In this document: positions 15,723-23,178 of the stretch, piece by piece
How the letters are laid out: every line of letters starts with the position of its first letter
Position numbering within the stretch: the stretch's first letter is position 1
NCBI RefSeq assembly: GCF_002954775.1
Contig: NZ_PJME01000062.1
Span: 1 to 48,820 of the forward strand
Origin: Streptomyces geranii
GTDB taxonomy: Bacteria > Actinomycetota > Actinomycetes > Streptomycetales > Streptomycetaceae
Direction of reading: 5' to 3'
Length of the DNA stretch: 48,820 nucleotides
The notes under the pieces: model-generated
Database searches by the model: none
Told to the model about the DNA's origin: nothing
Seen by the model: the letters and a program-made list of their open reading frames with translations, nothing else
Made by a program: the position numbers and the translations under genes

Positions 15723-18272
15723 TTACGACTGCTCGTCCGCCAGCTCCGCCACGCCCGTGACCCGGTGCAGCGGATACGTCCGCACCTCGTCCGCGGTGTG
15801 GTCGTACGCCGTCACGAAGCCGCCCTCCACCCGGATCGGCGCGATGACGCGCTGACTGGCGGCGCCCTCCGCGTTGACGTACCCGATCCACACCGCCTCG
15901 CCCGTCATCACGGCCGCCTGCATGGTGGCGAGGGTCTCGGCGGAGCTGGTGCGCGGGAGGTCGCCGTTCGCGGCCGGGGTGTCCGTCGGTTTGCGCGGGG
16001 TCGTCGAGGCCAGGTCGCCCGCCCTGATCGCCCGGATCGCCGCCGAGAGCAGCGTGCCGTCGGGCGCGGGCGGACCGTCCGGCACCGGGTCGGGGGCCGT
16101 GCGCGGCGGTGTGCGGTGGGCGTGCGCCCGGGTGATCAGTACGTCGCCCTCGGCGGACTCGGCGGCCGGCGCGAACCCCATCGCGCGCAGCCCGTCGAGC
16201 AGCGAGGCGGGGTCGGTCTGCGCGGCCAGCACCGTCGGCGCCAGCCGCCGCAGCCGCAGATTCGCGGACCGCTTGTCGGCGAGGATCTCGCTGAGCACCG
16301 AGTCGTCGTCGCAGCGCACGTACGCCGAGGCCGCGCCGATCCGCAGATGCCCGTGCCTGCGGGCCACGTCGTCGATCAGGTAGGCGAGGGGCTGCGGCAC
16401 CGGCGTACGGGAATGGGCGGTCAGGAAGTCGTGCAGGTCGGAGGCGGAACGGCCCGCGTCCAGGGCACGGCGTACGGAGCCCGGTGTGAAGCGGTAGACC
16501 GTCGCCCCGCCCTTCGACTCGACGTCCGCGAGCACGTCCAGCACATCGGCCAGCGCGCGCTTGAGCGGGCCGGGGGCCACCGCCGTCAGGTCGGCCTGGA
16601 GGAGGACGTGGTCGAGCGGCTCGGGGAGGAGCGGGGTGAGCAGCCGGGCGGCGGTCGCGGAGGCGGCGGCCTGCTCGGGGCCGGTGAGCGGCTCCGGGGC
16701 GGGATGCCGGTGATGGTGCACCGGGAGTTTGTCGCCGGGGCCCGACGGGTTGTCCTGCTTCTGCGGCGCGGCGGCCGGGGCGCCGATCAGGGCCCGCCCC
16801 TGCGCGGAGAGGGCCCCACGCCCCGTGACACCCAGCGACTCGGCCTCGGAGAGGGTCCAGCGGGCGAGCCGCGTACGCAGATCCTCCTCGCCGTCCCGCT
16901 CCCGGTCCTGCTGCGGGCCGCGCGTCGGACGCTCCCAGTGCAGCCGCGCCAGCACCGAGTCGACGGTCGGCGAGGAGCCCTCCGGGAGCGCGGCCAGCAG
17001 GGCCAGCACCCGGTGCCGTACCTCCGGCGCCGCCGAGCGGTCCAGACCCGGGCCGAGGGCGGACAGCGTACGGTCCTTGGTGTCCCGGCCGCCGATCACC
17101 CCGGCCGTCCGGGTCGCCGTCAGCCACGCCTGCGCGAGCCGCGCCCAGCGCGTCGCGGCGGGCTGCTCCAGCCACTCGTCGTACGCCGGGGTCGCCGCGT
17201 ACCGCTCGTCGGCCTCCCCGTCGGATGCCAACAGGCCCGCCGCGTAGGCGAGTTCGACCCAGAAGGCGGCCACAGGCTCGGCGAGGTCGAGCGCGACGGC
17301 CGTCCGCTTCAGGTCCCGGACACTGAGCCCACCGGCCCGCAGCACGGCAGGCCCGCCCTCGTCCCACTCCTTCAGCAGCTCCTCGACGGTCGCGAGAGCG
17401 GTGTACGCCTGCCCGGCCGCCGCGTTGTCCACAACCTGTGGACGATGGACCGCGGCCGGCTCGACCCCCGGCGGCAACGGCTCGGTCGTGCGATGCGCCA
17501 GACCGCCGCGCAGATGCAGGGCCACCTCGCGGGGGAGTACGACGGTGCCGGGCGCGGTCGGCAGCAGGAGCCCCCGGTCCAGCAACCGCCGCAGATGCGC
17601 GGCCGGTTCGGCGGTGACCTGCCCGTACGGCGGCCCCCAGACCAGCCGCCGCAGCACGTCGACGGACTCCTCCGAGACGCTGTCGAGCAGCGCGCCCATC
17701 CTCTTCCGGTCGGTGAACAGCGAGGTCAGCGAGGCCACCGCGCTCACCGCGTCGTGCGTCGAGGTGAGCCCCGCCGCCGCCACGATCTCCTGGATCCGCC
17801 CCGGCGACATCCCCGCCGTGGCCTCCGCGACCGTCGGCCCGAGCCCCGTCGGCGACGGATGCTGCGGCGAGGGCGCGAGCAGCTCACGCGCGGTACGCAC
17901 GAGCCGCAGCCGGTCGGTCCCGCCCCACACCAGGGCCTGCTCGCGCAGCACGGTCAGGGCCCGGGGCAGCGCGGCGGCGACCGCGGGATCGGCCGCGTCA
18001 CCGGCCAGCAGCGCCAGCAGATCCTCGTACGCCGCCGGTTCCGGGGCCACGGCCAGCGCCTGGGCCGTCTGCAGCGCGAACCTGTCCAGCCGCTCCAGTG
18101 CCCGCACGACCGACGCGCGCGTGCCCGCCCGGGTGGCCAGCTGGGTGAGGTCGGTCGGGACGGGCGTGATGAGGTCGGGACGGCTGCGCAGCAGCGCGGC
18201 CAGCGACGCGTCGTCCCGCGCGCGAAGCGCTTCCGCGAGAGAACGCGGCGCCGGTGTCTCCTCGGTGCTCAT
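15723..18272 (-). CDS. Helicase-associated protein, partner type of XPB helicase (Rv0862c-like)
   Basis: An 849-residue cytoplasmic protein of the helicase-associated (XPB/Ssl2-like N-terminal) family. The first 300 residues are a run of helical winged-helix-like segments. The middle holds LLQADLTAVAPGPL, the recurring family signature, within a domain at about residues 560-720. The C-terminal 90 residues (AVWIGYVNAEGAASQRVIAPIRVEGG, then TYPLHRVTGVAEL) resemble a WYL-type ligand-binding domain. In Mycobacterium tuberculosis the homologue Rv0862c sits beside XPB (Rv0861c), which suggests the proteins work together in DNA repair; here they are separated by the fxs locus. ATG 18272 is chosen over GTG 18281, three codons upstream, since the conserved N-terminus starts there. 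A poly-His patch (HHHRH) occurs in a linker near residue 530. Confidence 0.85.
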   Translation of the reverse strand: MSTEETPAPRSLAEALRARDDASLAALLRSRPDLITPVPTDLTQLATRAGTRASVVRALERLDRFALQTAQALAVAPEPAAYEDLLALLAGDAADPAVAAALPRALTVLREQALVWGGTDRLRLVRTARELLAPSPQHPSPTGLGPTVAEATAGMSPGRIQEIVAAAGLTSTHDAVSAVASLTSLFTDRKRMGALLDSVSEESVDVLRRLVWGPPYGQVTAEPAAHLRRLLDRGLLLPTAPGTVVLPREVALHLRGGLAHRTTEPLPPGVEPAAVHRPQVVDNAAAGQAYTALATVEELLKEWDEGGPAVLRAGGLSVRDLKRTAVALDLAEPVAAFWVELAYAAGLLASDGEADERYAATPAYDEWLEQPAATRWARLAQAWLTATRTAGVIGGRDTKDRTLSALGPGLDRSAAPEVRHRVLALLAALPEGSSPTVDSVLARLHWERPTRGPQQDRERDGEEDLRTRLARWTLSEAESLGVTGRGALSAQGRALIGAPAAAPQKQDNPSGPGDKLPVHHHRHPAPEPLTGPEQAAASATAARLLTPLLPEPLDHVLLQADLTAVAPGPLKRALADVLDVLADVESKGGATVYRFTPGSVRRALDAGRSASDLHDFLTAHSRTPVPQPLAYLIDDVARRHGHLRIGAASAYVRCDDDSVLSEILADKRSANLRLRRLAPTVLAAQTDPASLLDGLRAMGFAPAAESAEGDVLITRAHAHRTPPRTAPDPVPDGPPAPDGTLLSAAIRAIRAGDLASTTPRKPTDTPAANGDLPRTSSAETLATMQAAVMTGEAVWIGYVNAEGAASQRVIAPIRVEGGFVTAYDHTADEVRTYPLHRVTGVAELADEQS

Positions 18273-18340
18273 CCCGCCCACGGTAGCGGGTGGGTACGTC
18301 GGCGTGTCTTTCGTAGGTGCGGGGAGTAGGTGCGGGCGTC

Positions 18341-18491
18341 GCTGGGGGCTGCGCCCCCAGACCCCCGCCTGTCGCGCTGAACGCGCTCGTCCTCAAACGC
18401 CGGACGGGCTGGAGATGCCGGCCGGCGCTGAAAACTCAAGCCACGGCCGGCAGCCCCCAGGGATGGGAACGGGTAGGGGCGGCGGGGGCGA
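18341..18491. repeat. Interspersed repeat, rearranged copy R1
   Basis: Bases 18341-18413 carry the right half of the repeat seen at 43.8 and 48.7 kb, including hairpin CTGGGGGC-TGC-GCCCCCAG and the segment CGTCCTCAAACGCCGGACG. Bases about 18451-18491 carry the left half in opposite orientation (GATGGGAACGGGTAGGGG). GGGCTGGAGATGCCGG is repeated directly at about 18406 and 18506, so this copy was built by duplication and inversion. The stretch 18273-18535 holds no gene. Confidence 0.8.
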
Positions 18492-18535
18492 GAAAAACGC
18501 GGTCTGGGCTGGAGATGCCGGTAACGTCTCGCTTC

Positions 18536-19558
18536 GTGGGTATCGAGAGCGACCAGGTCGTCTACGAGTATCTGAGCAAGGTCGGAGACCTGGCCCAACA
18601 GCGCCAGTTGCCCTCCGGCGACCGCATGCGCCTCGTCTCGGAGCTGCGCGACGAGATCGACCGCCGCCGCGCCAAGGCCCCGGTCGACAGCCCGGCCTCC
18701 GTCCGCCGCATCCTCGACCGCATCGGCACCCCCGACGAGATCGTGGCCGGCGCGGGCGGCTCCGGTCCCGCCGAGGCGCCGCGGGCCGCAGTGCCCGTAC
18801 AACGTGACCGTGACGAACCGCCGCGCAGGGGCAAGGGGCTAGGGCGTCTCGTACCCCGTCCGCGCCCTGCTGAGCGCGGCGCGGGCAAGGACGCGGAGCC
18901 GTTCGCCCCGTTCCCCGCCGACGGCGACCCCGCCCCGCCCCAGCTCGCGGACGGCGGCGAACCCGGCGGCGGGGACTGGTGGTTGTCGGGGCGCCGGGTC
19001 CCGCTCACGGATTCGGACTCGGACAGCCTGCCCGCCGGGTTCGTCGGTGGGGTCGAGATCCCCGATCTGCTCAGGCGGCCCTCCGCACCGCCGCAGAGGG
19101 CCCGGCCCGCCGACGAGGCCGTCGAGCCCGACGAGCCCGTCGAGCAGGCGCCCGCGTCCGAGGAAGCCGGACAGGGCACCCCCCGCCGACGGCTCCGACT
19201 GCGCGTACCCCTGCCCTCCGGGAAGTGGAGCAACCCGCTCCTCCTCCTCGCCGCCGGACTCCTCGTCGCGGGCGCGGTCCTCGGCAACCTCTTCGCCCTG
19301 CTCCTCGGCTGGGCCATCGCCTACGCCTCCCGCCGCCTCTCCCAGGCCGAGACGAAATGGGCGGTCGTCTACCTCCCGGGCGCGGCGCTCGCGGCCGGTG
19401 CCGGGTGGCTGTGGGGACGTACGCAGGGCCGCTGGGGCGATCCCATCGTCGAGGGGCACATGAACGAGGCCATCGGCCAGACCTGGCCCTGGGTCGTCCG
19501 GGGCGCCGCCATCGCCTCCGCCCTCTTCCTGGTCTGGCGGTCGCAACGGCCACGCTGA
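18536..19558 (+). CDS. Membrane protein with HAAS-like N-terminal domain
   Basis: A 340-residue protein. Residues 1-75 (YEYLSKVGDLAQQRQLPSGD, then RLVSELRDEI and a segment ending ILDRIGTPDEIV) resemble the short helical prefix domain of HAAS/DUF1700-type membrane proteins. A long disordered linker rich in Pro, Asp, Glu and Arg follows (about 80-230). The C-terminal 110 residues carry about four membrane segments, starting LLLLAAGLLVAGAVLGNLFALLLGWAIAY and ending AIASALFLVW. GTG 18536 is taken as the start: the box TAACGT at 18522-18527 lies nine bases before it, suggesting a leaderless transcript. ATG 18515 falls in the flanking repeat. No function is known. Confidence 0.75.
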   Translation: MGIESDQVVYEYLSKVGDLAQQRQLPSGDRMRLVSELRDEIDRRRAKAPVDSPASVRRILDRIGTPDEIVAGAGGSGPAEAPRAAVPVQRDRDEPPRRGKGLGRLVPRPRPAERGAGKDAEPFAPFPADGDPAPPQLADGGEPGGGDWWLSGRRVPLTDSDSDSLPAGFVGGVEIPDLLRRPSAPPQRARPADEAVEPDEPVEQAPASEEAGQGTPRRRLRLRVPLPSGKWSNPLLLLAAGLLVAGAVLGNLFALLLGWAIAYASRRLSQAETKWAVVYLPGAALAAGAGWLWGRTQGRWGDPIVEGHMNEAIGQTWPWVVRGAAIASALFLVWRSQRPR

Positions 19559-19593
19559 GGGCCGGGATCCGCCCCTCCCGCACAATGGTGCAT

Positions 19594-20217
19594 ATGGCAT
19601 CCACACCCCCTGGCCCGTTCACCGTCGGGTTCGACCTCGACATGACCCTCATCGACTCCCGCCCCGGCATCCACGCCTGCTACGTGGCGCTCGCCGAGCG
19701 CACGGGCACGTACATCGACGCCGATCTGGCGATCACCCGGCTCGGGCCGCCGCTCGCGGACGAACTGGTGCACTGGTTTCCGGCCGATCGCATCGCGGAG
19801 ACGGCCGATCTCTACCGTGCGATGTATCCGGCCATCGCCATCACCGCGACGCCCGCGATGAGCGGCGCCCGCGAGGCGATAGCGGCCGTACGGGAGTCGG
19901 GCGGGCGGGCGATCGTCGTCACCGCGAAGTACGAGCCGAACGCCAAGCTCCATCTCGCGCACCTCGGCATCGAGCCCGACGCGGTCATCGGGAACCTCTG
20001 GGCCGAGCAGAAGGCGGTCGCGCTGCGCGAGCACGGGGCGAGCGTGTACGTCGGCGACCACGTCGGGGACGTACGCGGTGCCCGCACCGCCGGTGCCCTG
20101 TCCGTGGCCGTGCCCACCGGGCCCTGCGACGCCGCTGAGCTGCGCGAGGCCGGCGCGGACGTCGTCCTCGACGACCTCACGCACTTCCCGGCCTGGCTGG
20201 CCGCCCACCCCGGCTAG
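19594..20217 (+). CDS. HAD-superfamily hydrolase, phosphoglycolate phosphatase-like
   Basis: A 207-residue haloacid dehalogenase-type phosphatase. Motif I is DLDMTLID (Asp14 nucleophile, Asp16 acid/base). Motif II is VVTAKYEPN, motif III a Lys in the region around EQKAVALREHG, and motif IV VGDHVGDVRGAR. The helical cap between motifs I and II (about 25-80) is of the type seen in phosphoglycolate and pyrophosphate phosphatases. The substrate cannot be read from sequence. ATG 19594 has no Shine-Dalgarno sequence but has CACAAT eight bases before it, so a leaderless transcript is likely. It starts 35 bases after the membrane protein gene. Confidence 0.85.
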   Translation: MASTPPGPFTVGFDLDMTLIDSRPGIHACYVALAERTGTYIDADLAITRLGPPLADELVHWFPADRIAETADLYRAMYPAIAITATPAMSGAREAIAAVRESGGRAIVVTAKYEPNAKLHLAHLGIEPDAVIGNLWAEQKAVALREHGASVYVGDHVGDVRGARTAGALSVAVPTGPCDAAELREAGADVVLDDLTHFPAWLAAHPG

Positions 20218-20229
20218 CGGAACCCGCTA
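20215..20229. terminator. Short hairpin spanning the stops of two convergent genes
   Basis: TAGCGG-AAC-CCGCTA: a 6-bp stem whose two arms contain the TAG stops of the HAD gene (+ strand) and of the membrane protein gene (- strand). Confidence 0.45.
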
Positions 20230-20484
20230 CTCGGGCACGACCACGGCGCGCGCCTGCCGCCGCCCCTCGGCCACCGACCGCAGGACACCCGCGCCCGCGA
20301 CGAGGAAGCCGACGCCCATCAGCATGCTCAAGCCGAACATGAACGTCGGGAATGGCGTCGTACCGAGGAGGAATGGGGCCACGGTGACCAAAGTGGCCAC
20401 CGCACCGACGAAGAAGACGATGGCACCGACACGGATCAGCCGATCTCCGGCCGCGGCGGAATTCGTTTGGGTTTTGTCACGCAC
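20227..20484 (-). CDS. Small conserved membrane protein (two membrane segments)
   Basis: An 85-residue protein beginning VRDKTQTNSAAAGDRLIRVG, followed by two hydrophobic segments, about 20-42 (AIVFFVGAVATLVTVAPFLLG) and about 48-70 (TFMFGLSMLMGVGFLVAGAGVL), and a basic tail (RSVAEGRRQAR). It resembles a conserved streptomycete protein of unknown function found near mqnD. GTG 20484 is chosen because TACCCT lies six bases before it, a classic leaderless -10 position; the longer reading frame would start inside this promoter. Confidence 0.75.
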   Translation of the reverse strand: MRDKTQTNSAAAGDRLIRVGAIVFFVGAVATLVTVAPFLLGTTPFPTFMFGLSMLMGVGFLVAGAGVLRSVAEGRRQARAVVVPE

Positions 20485-20601
20485 TGGACCAGGGTAGTTC
20501 CCTGCCCGAAGGAACAAGTCGGCGACGTCTTGTCACCTGCCTGCCGCCCACTAGCCTTGGTACCGGCGGGTCAGCGACCCGCCCGAGTGCTATCAAGACC
20601 C

Positions 20602-20639
20602 GTTTTCCCGAAGCGTTTTCCCGAAGCAGTTTCCCGACG
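20602..20639 (+). repeat. Three tandem 13-base repeats in the cold-shock gene leader
   Basis: GTTTTCCCGAAGC occurs twice without a gap (20602-20614, 20615-20627), followed by a diverged third copy AGTTTCCCGACG. They end 22 bases before the GTG of the cold-shock gene, in its likely 5' leader. Confidence 0.75.
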
Positions 20640-20661
20640 AGTACGAGGACGAGGAACAGAC

Positions 20662-21045
20662 GTGCCCACCGGCAAGGTCAAGTGGTTCAACAGTGAGAAG
20701 GGCTTCGGCTTTCTCTCCCGCGACGACGGCGGTGACGTCTTCGTCCATTCCTCGGTCCTGCCCGCCGGAGTCGATTCCCTCAAGCCGGGCCAGCGCGTGG
20801 AGTTCGGAGTGGTCGCCGGGCAACGCGGTGACCAGGCACTCTCGGTCGTGATCCTGGACCCGACCCCGTCGGTCGCGGCGGCGCAGCGCAAGAAGCCGGA
20901 CGAACTGGCCTCGATCGTCCAGGATTTGACGACCGTTCTGGAGAACATCACCCCGATGCTGGAAAGGGGCCGCTACCCCGAGAAGACCTCGGGCGCGAAG
21001 ATCGCGGGCCTGCTGCGCGCGGTCGCCGACCAGTTGGACGTGTGA
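20662..21045 (+). CDS. Cold-shock domain protein with C-terminal extension
   Basis: A 127-residue nucleic-acid-binding protein. Residues 1-67 are a cold-shock domain with KWFNSEKGFGFL (RNP1-like) and DVFVHSSVL (RNP2-like). Residues about 68-127 form an extension with ELASIVQDLTTVLENITPMLERG, predicted helical, which is absent from the 67-residue streptomycete Csp proteins. GTG 20662 has GAGGA ending six bases upstream. The gene stands alone, facing mqnD tail to tail. The domain binds single-stranded RNA or DNA and acts as an RNA chaperone; the role of the extension is unknown. Confidence 0.9.
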   Translation: MPTGKVKWFNSEKGFGFLSRDDGGDVFVHSSVLPAGVDSLKPGQRVEFGVVAGQRGDQALSVVILDPTPSVAAAQRKKPDELASIVQDLTTVLENITPMLERGRYPEKTSGAKIAGLLRAVADQLDV

Positions 21046-21079
21046 CGGGCAGGGGATTCCCGGAGTTTCCCGGGGTTTC

Positions 21080-21940
21080 CTAGGGGAAGTCGAGCGCGTC
21101 CGGCCGGAGGGGCGGCACCAGCCCCTCCGCCGCCGCGCGGGTCAGCAGACCCCGTACCGCCGCGTAGCCGTCCTCGCCGAGGTCGGCGGTGAACTCGTTG
21201 ACGTACAGGCCGATGTGCTGGTCGGCGACCTTCGGGTCCATCTCCTGGGCGTGTTCCAGGACGTAGGGCCTGGAGGCCTCCGGGTCGTCCCAGGCGGCCT
21301 GTACGGAGGTGCGGGCTGCCTGGGCCAGCTGCTCCAGTTTCGCGGCGCCCAGCGAGCGCTTGGCGATGATCGCGCCCAGCGGGATCGGGAGGCCGGTCGT
21401 CGACTCCCAGTGCTCGCCCATGTCCGCGAGCTTGTGCAGGCCGTAGTTCTGGTACGTGAAGCGGGCCTCGTGGATGACCAGGCCTGCGTCGACCCGGCCG
21501 TCCCGCACGGCCGGCATGATCTCGTGGAACGGCATCACGACCACCCGTCCGACTCCGCCGGGGATCGTGTCCGCCGCCCACAGGCGGAACAGCAGGTACG
21601 CCGTCGACCGCTCGCTCGGGACCGCGACCGTGCGGCCCGTCAGGTCGACGTCCGGCTCCCGCGTCAGTACCAGCGGGCCGCAGCCCCGGCCCAGCGCGCC
21701 TCCGCAGGGCAGCAGCGCGTACTCGTCGAGGACGTACGGCAGGACGGCGTACGACACCTTCAGTACGTCGAACTCGCCGCGCTCGGCCATGCCGTTGGTG
21801 ATGTCGATGTCCGCGAAGGTCACGTCCAGCGCGGGCGCGTCCGGTACGCGGCCGTGAGCCCAGGCGTCGAAGACGAAGGTGTCGTTCGGGCAGGGGGAGT
21901 ACGCGATTCGCAGTCGGCGTTCAGTTTCCGGGGTGCTCAT
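21080..21940 (-). CDS. mqnD: 1,4-dihydroxy-6-naphthoate synthase, menaquinone futalosine pathway
   Basis: A 286-residue enzyme that converts cyclic de-hypoxanthine futalosine to 1,4-dihydroxy-6-naphthoate, the last well-defined step before prenylation in the futalosine route to menaquinone. The fold is a periplasmic-binding-protein-like two-domain structure; family sequence includes RIAYSPCPNDTFVFDAWAHG at the N-terminus, then DVLKVSYAVLPYV and MPFHEIMPAVRDGRVDAGLV with the conserved His. ATG 21940 lies inside the 3' end of mqnB, a 20-base overlap that suggests coupled translation. The mqnD-mqnB pair is the standard streptomycete arrangement. Confidence 0.95.
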   Translation of the reverse strand: MSTPETERRLRIAYSPCPNDTFVFDAWAHGRVPDAPALDVTFADIDITNGMAERGEFDVLKVSYAVLPYVLDEYALLPCGGALGRGCGPLVLTREPDVDLTGRTVAVPSERSTAYLLFRLWAADTIPGGVGRVVVMPFHEIMPAVRDGRVDAGLVIHEARFTYQNYGLHKLADMGEHWESTTGLPIPLGAIIAKRSLGAAKLEQLAQAARTSVQAAWDDPEASRPYVLEHAQEMDPKVADQHIGLYVNEFTADLGEDGYAAVRGLLTRAAAEGLVPPLRPDALDFP

Positions 21941-22634
21941 GTCGGTTCCAACTCTCCAGTACCGGGGTCAGCTTCCCGAACGCCGCAGTCAGGGCCTGTA
22001 GTGCCTCGCCGATGCGCCAGGCCGCCCGGTCCCGGGGGCCCACCGGGTTCGACACCGCCCTGATCTCCAGTACCGGCACTCCGTGCGCCGCGGCGGCCTC
22101 CGCGACGCCGAAGCCCTCCATCGCCTCGGCCAGGGCGCGGGGGTGGCGGGTGCGGAGGTCGGCGGCGCGTTCGGTGCTGCCGGTGACCGTGGAGACGGTC
22201 AGGATCGTGCCGGTGCGGGCGCCCGTCGCGGTCGTGACATCTCGTACGAGTGATTTCGGCGGGGTGTGGGTGACGGTGCCGAAGCCGAGCGCGGTGACCG
22301 GGGCGAAGCCCTCCGGGGTCTCCGCGCCCAGGTCCGCGACGGTGATCTCGTCGGCGACGACCAGCGAGCCGACCGGGGCCTCCGGCTGGAAACCGCCCGC
22401 GATGCCCGCCGAGACGACCAGGTCGTACGGGGTGCCGCCGAGGGCGGCCGTGGTGAGGGCGGTCGCGGTGGCGGCGGCGGAGGCCGCAGGGCCCACTCCC
22501 ACGGCGAGGACCTCGATGCCCGCCGAGCCCTCGAATGCCTGTGCCACCGCGTCCCGTTCGACGGATACCGCGGTGGCGATCAGGACTCGTACGCCCGACG
22601 TGGTCAGGAGTCCTTCTTCAGGCGGAACGACCAC
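21921..22634 (-). CDS. mqnB: Futalosine hydrolase, menaquinone pathway
   Basis: A nucleosidase of the phosphorylase/MTAN fold that removes hypoxanthine from futalosine. Visible: VLIATAVSVERDAV, VGVGPAASA, DLVVSAGIAGGF, SLVVADEITVADLGAE and AMEGFGVAEAAAAHGVPVLEIRAVSN, the last with the nucleoside-binding Met-Glu and the Asn near the active site. The start is doubtful. Homologues begin at about RVLIATA, but the codon there is GTA; GTG 22634 is the nearest normal start and adds 15 residues, overlapping the lipoprotein gene by 31 bases. CTG at 22607, behind AAGAAGGA, is another option. The 3' end overlaps mqnD by 20 bases. Confidence 0.9.
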   Translation of the reverse strand: MVVPPEEGLLTTSGVRVLIATAVSVERDAVAQAFEGSAGIEVLAVGVGPAASAAATATALTTAALGGTPYDLVVSAGIAGGFQPEAPVGSLVVADEITVADLGAETPEGFAPVTALGFGTVTHTPPKSLVRDVTTATGARTGTILTVSTVTGSTERAADLRTRHPRALAEAMEGFGVAEAAAAHGVPVLEIRAVSNPVGPRDRAAWRIGEALQALTAAFGKLTPVLESWNRHEHPGN

Positions 22635-23083
22635 AGGCCGTTGACCTCGTTCTCGCCCTCCTTGATGGAGACGAGCGTCGAGTTTCCCTGGGCGCCGTAC
22701 TGGGCGTTGAAGAAGACGCTGCCCGGGATCGTGCGGTACGTCTTGGTGCTGGAGTCGGTCAGCGGCTGGCCGTTCAGCAGGATCGTCCAGCCCTTGTCGG
22801 CGATCTCCGGGTCGACGCCGAAGCGAACCGTCTCGTCCGGGTCCACCTTGATGCTCTTGATGTCCGTGTCCTTGAGGCACGCGGCCACGTCGGCGGTCTT
22901 CAGCTCCTTGCCGTCGTCGTAGCAGGAGGCCTCCGAGTTCACCGAGGCACGGCCGACGGTGACCGTGGAGATCGGCGTCGGCTTGTCGCAGGCGGACAGG
23001 ACGAGCAGTCCGGCACCAACGGCGCCGACGGCGGCAACAGCGCGGCGACGGCGCGCAGTGGAAGCGGAACGCAACGAGGTCAT
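22604..23083 (-). CDS. Secreted lipoprotein next to mqnB
   Basis: A 159-residue lipoprotein: basic N-terminus, hydrophobic core and lipobox LSAC (Cys32), so it is anchored to the outer face of the membrane. The mature part has SEASCYDDGKEL and ACLKD, with two cysteines that may pair, and VRFGVDPEIADKGW in the middle; its end is NGLWSFRLKKDS. It resembles streptomycete DUF2771-type lipoproteins, though that assignment is from memory. It is first in the lipoprotein-mqnB-mqnD run, with its stop inside the mqnB start region, so the three genes are very likely one operon. No biochemical link to menaquinone is known to me. Confidence 0.85.
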   Translation of the reverse strand: MTSLRSASTARRRRAVAAVGAVGAGLLVLSACDKPTPISTVTVGRASVNSEASCYDDGKELKTADVAACLKDTDIKSIKVDPDETVRFGVDPEIADKGWTILLNGQPLTDSSTKTYRTIPGSVFFNAQYGAQGNSTLVSIKEGENEVNGLWSFRLKKDS

Positions 23084-23178
23084 GGCCGAAGGCTATCGGG
23101 CACCCGGGGCGCGGCTGTCACGTGGGTCGTGGGTACGGCGTGCCGTACCCGGGCGGGTGGACCGGCCCCTCCTCACGG

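Noticed and set aside
15765..18329. An 854-codon plus-strand frame opposite the helicase-associated gene
   Set aside because: Shadow frame rich in Arg/Gly; the minus strand shows a conserved family.
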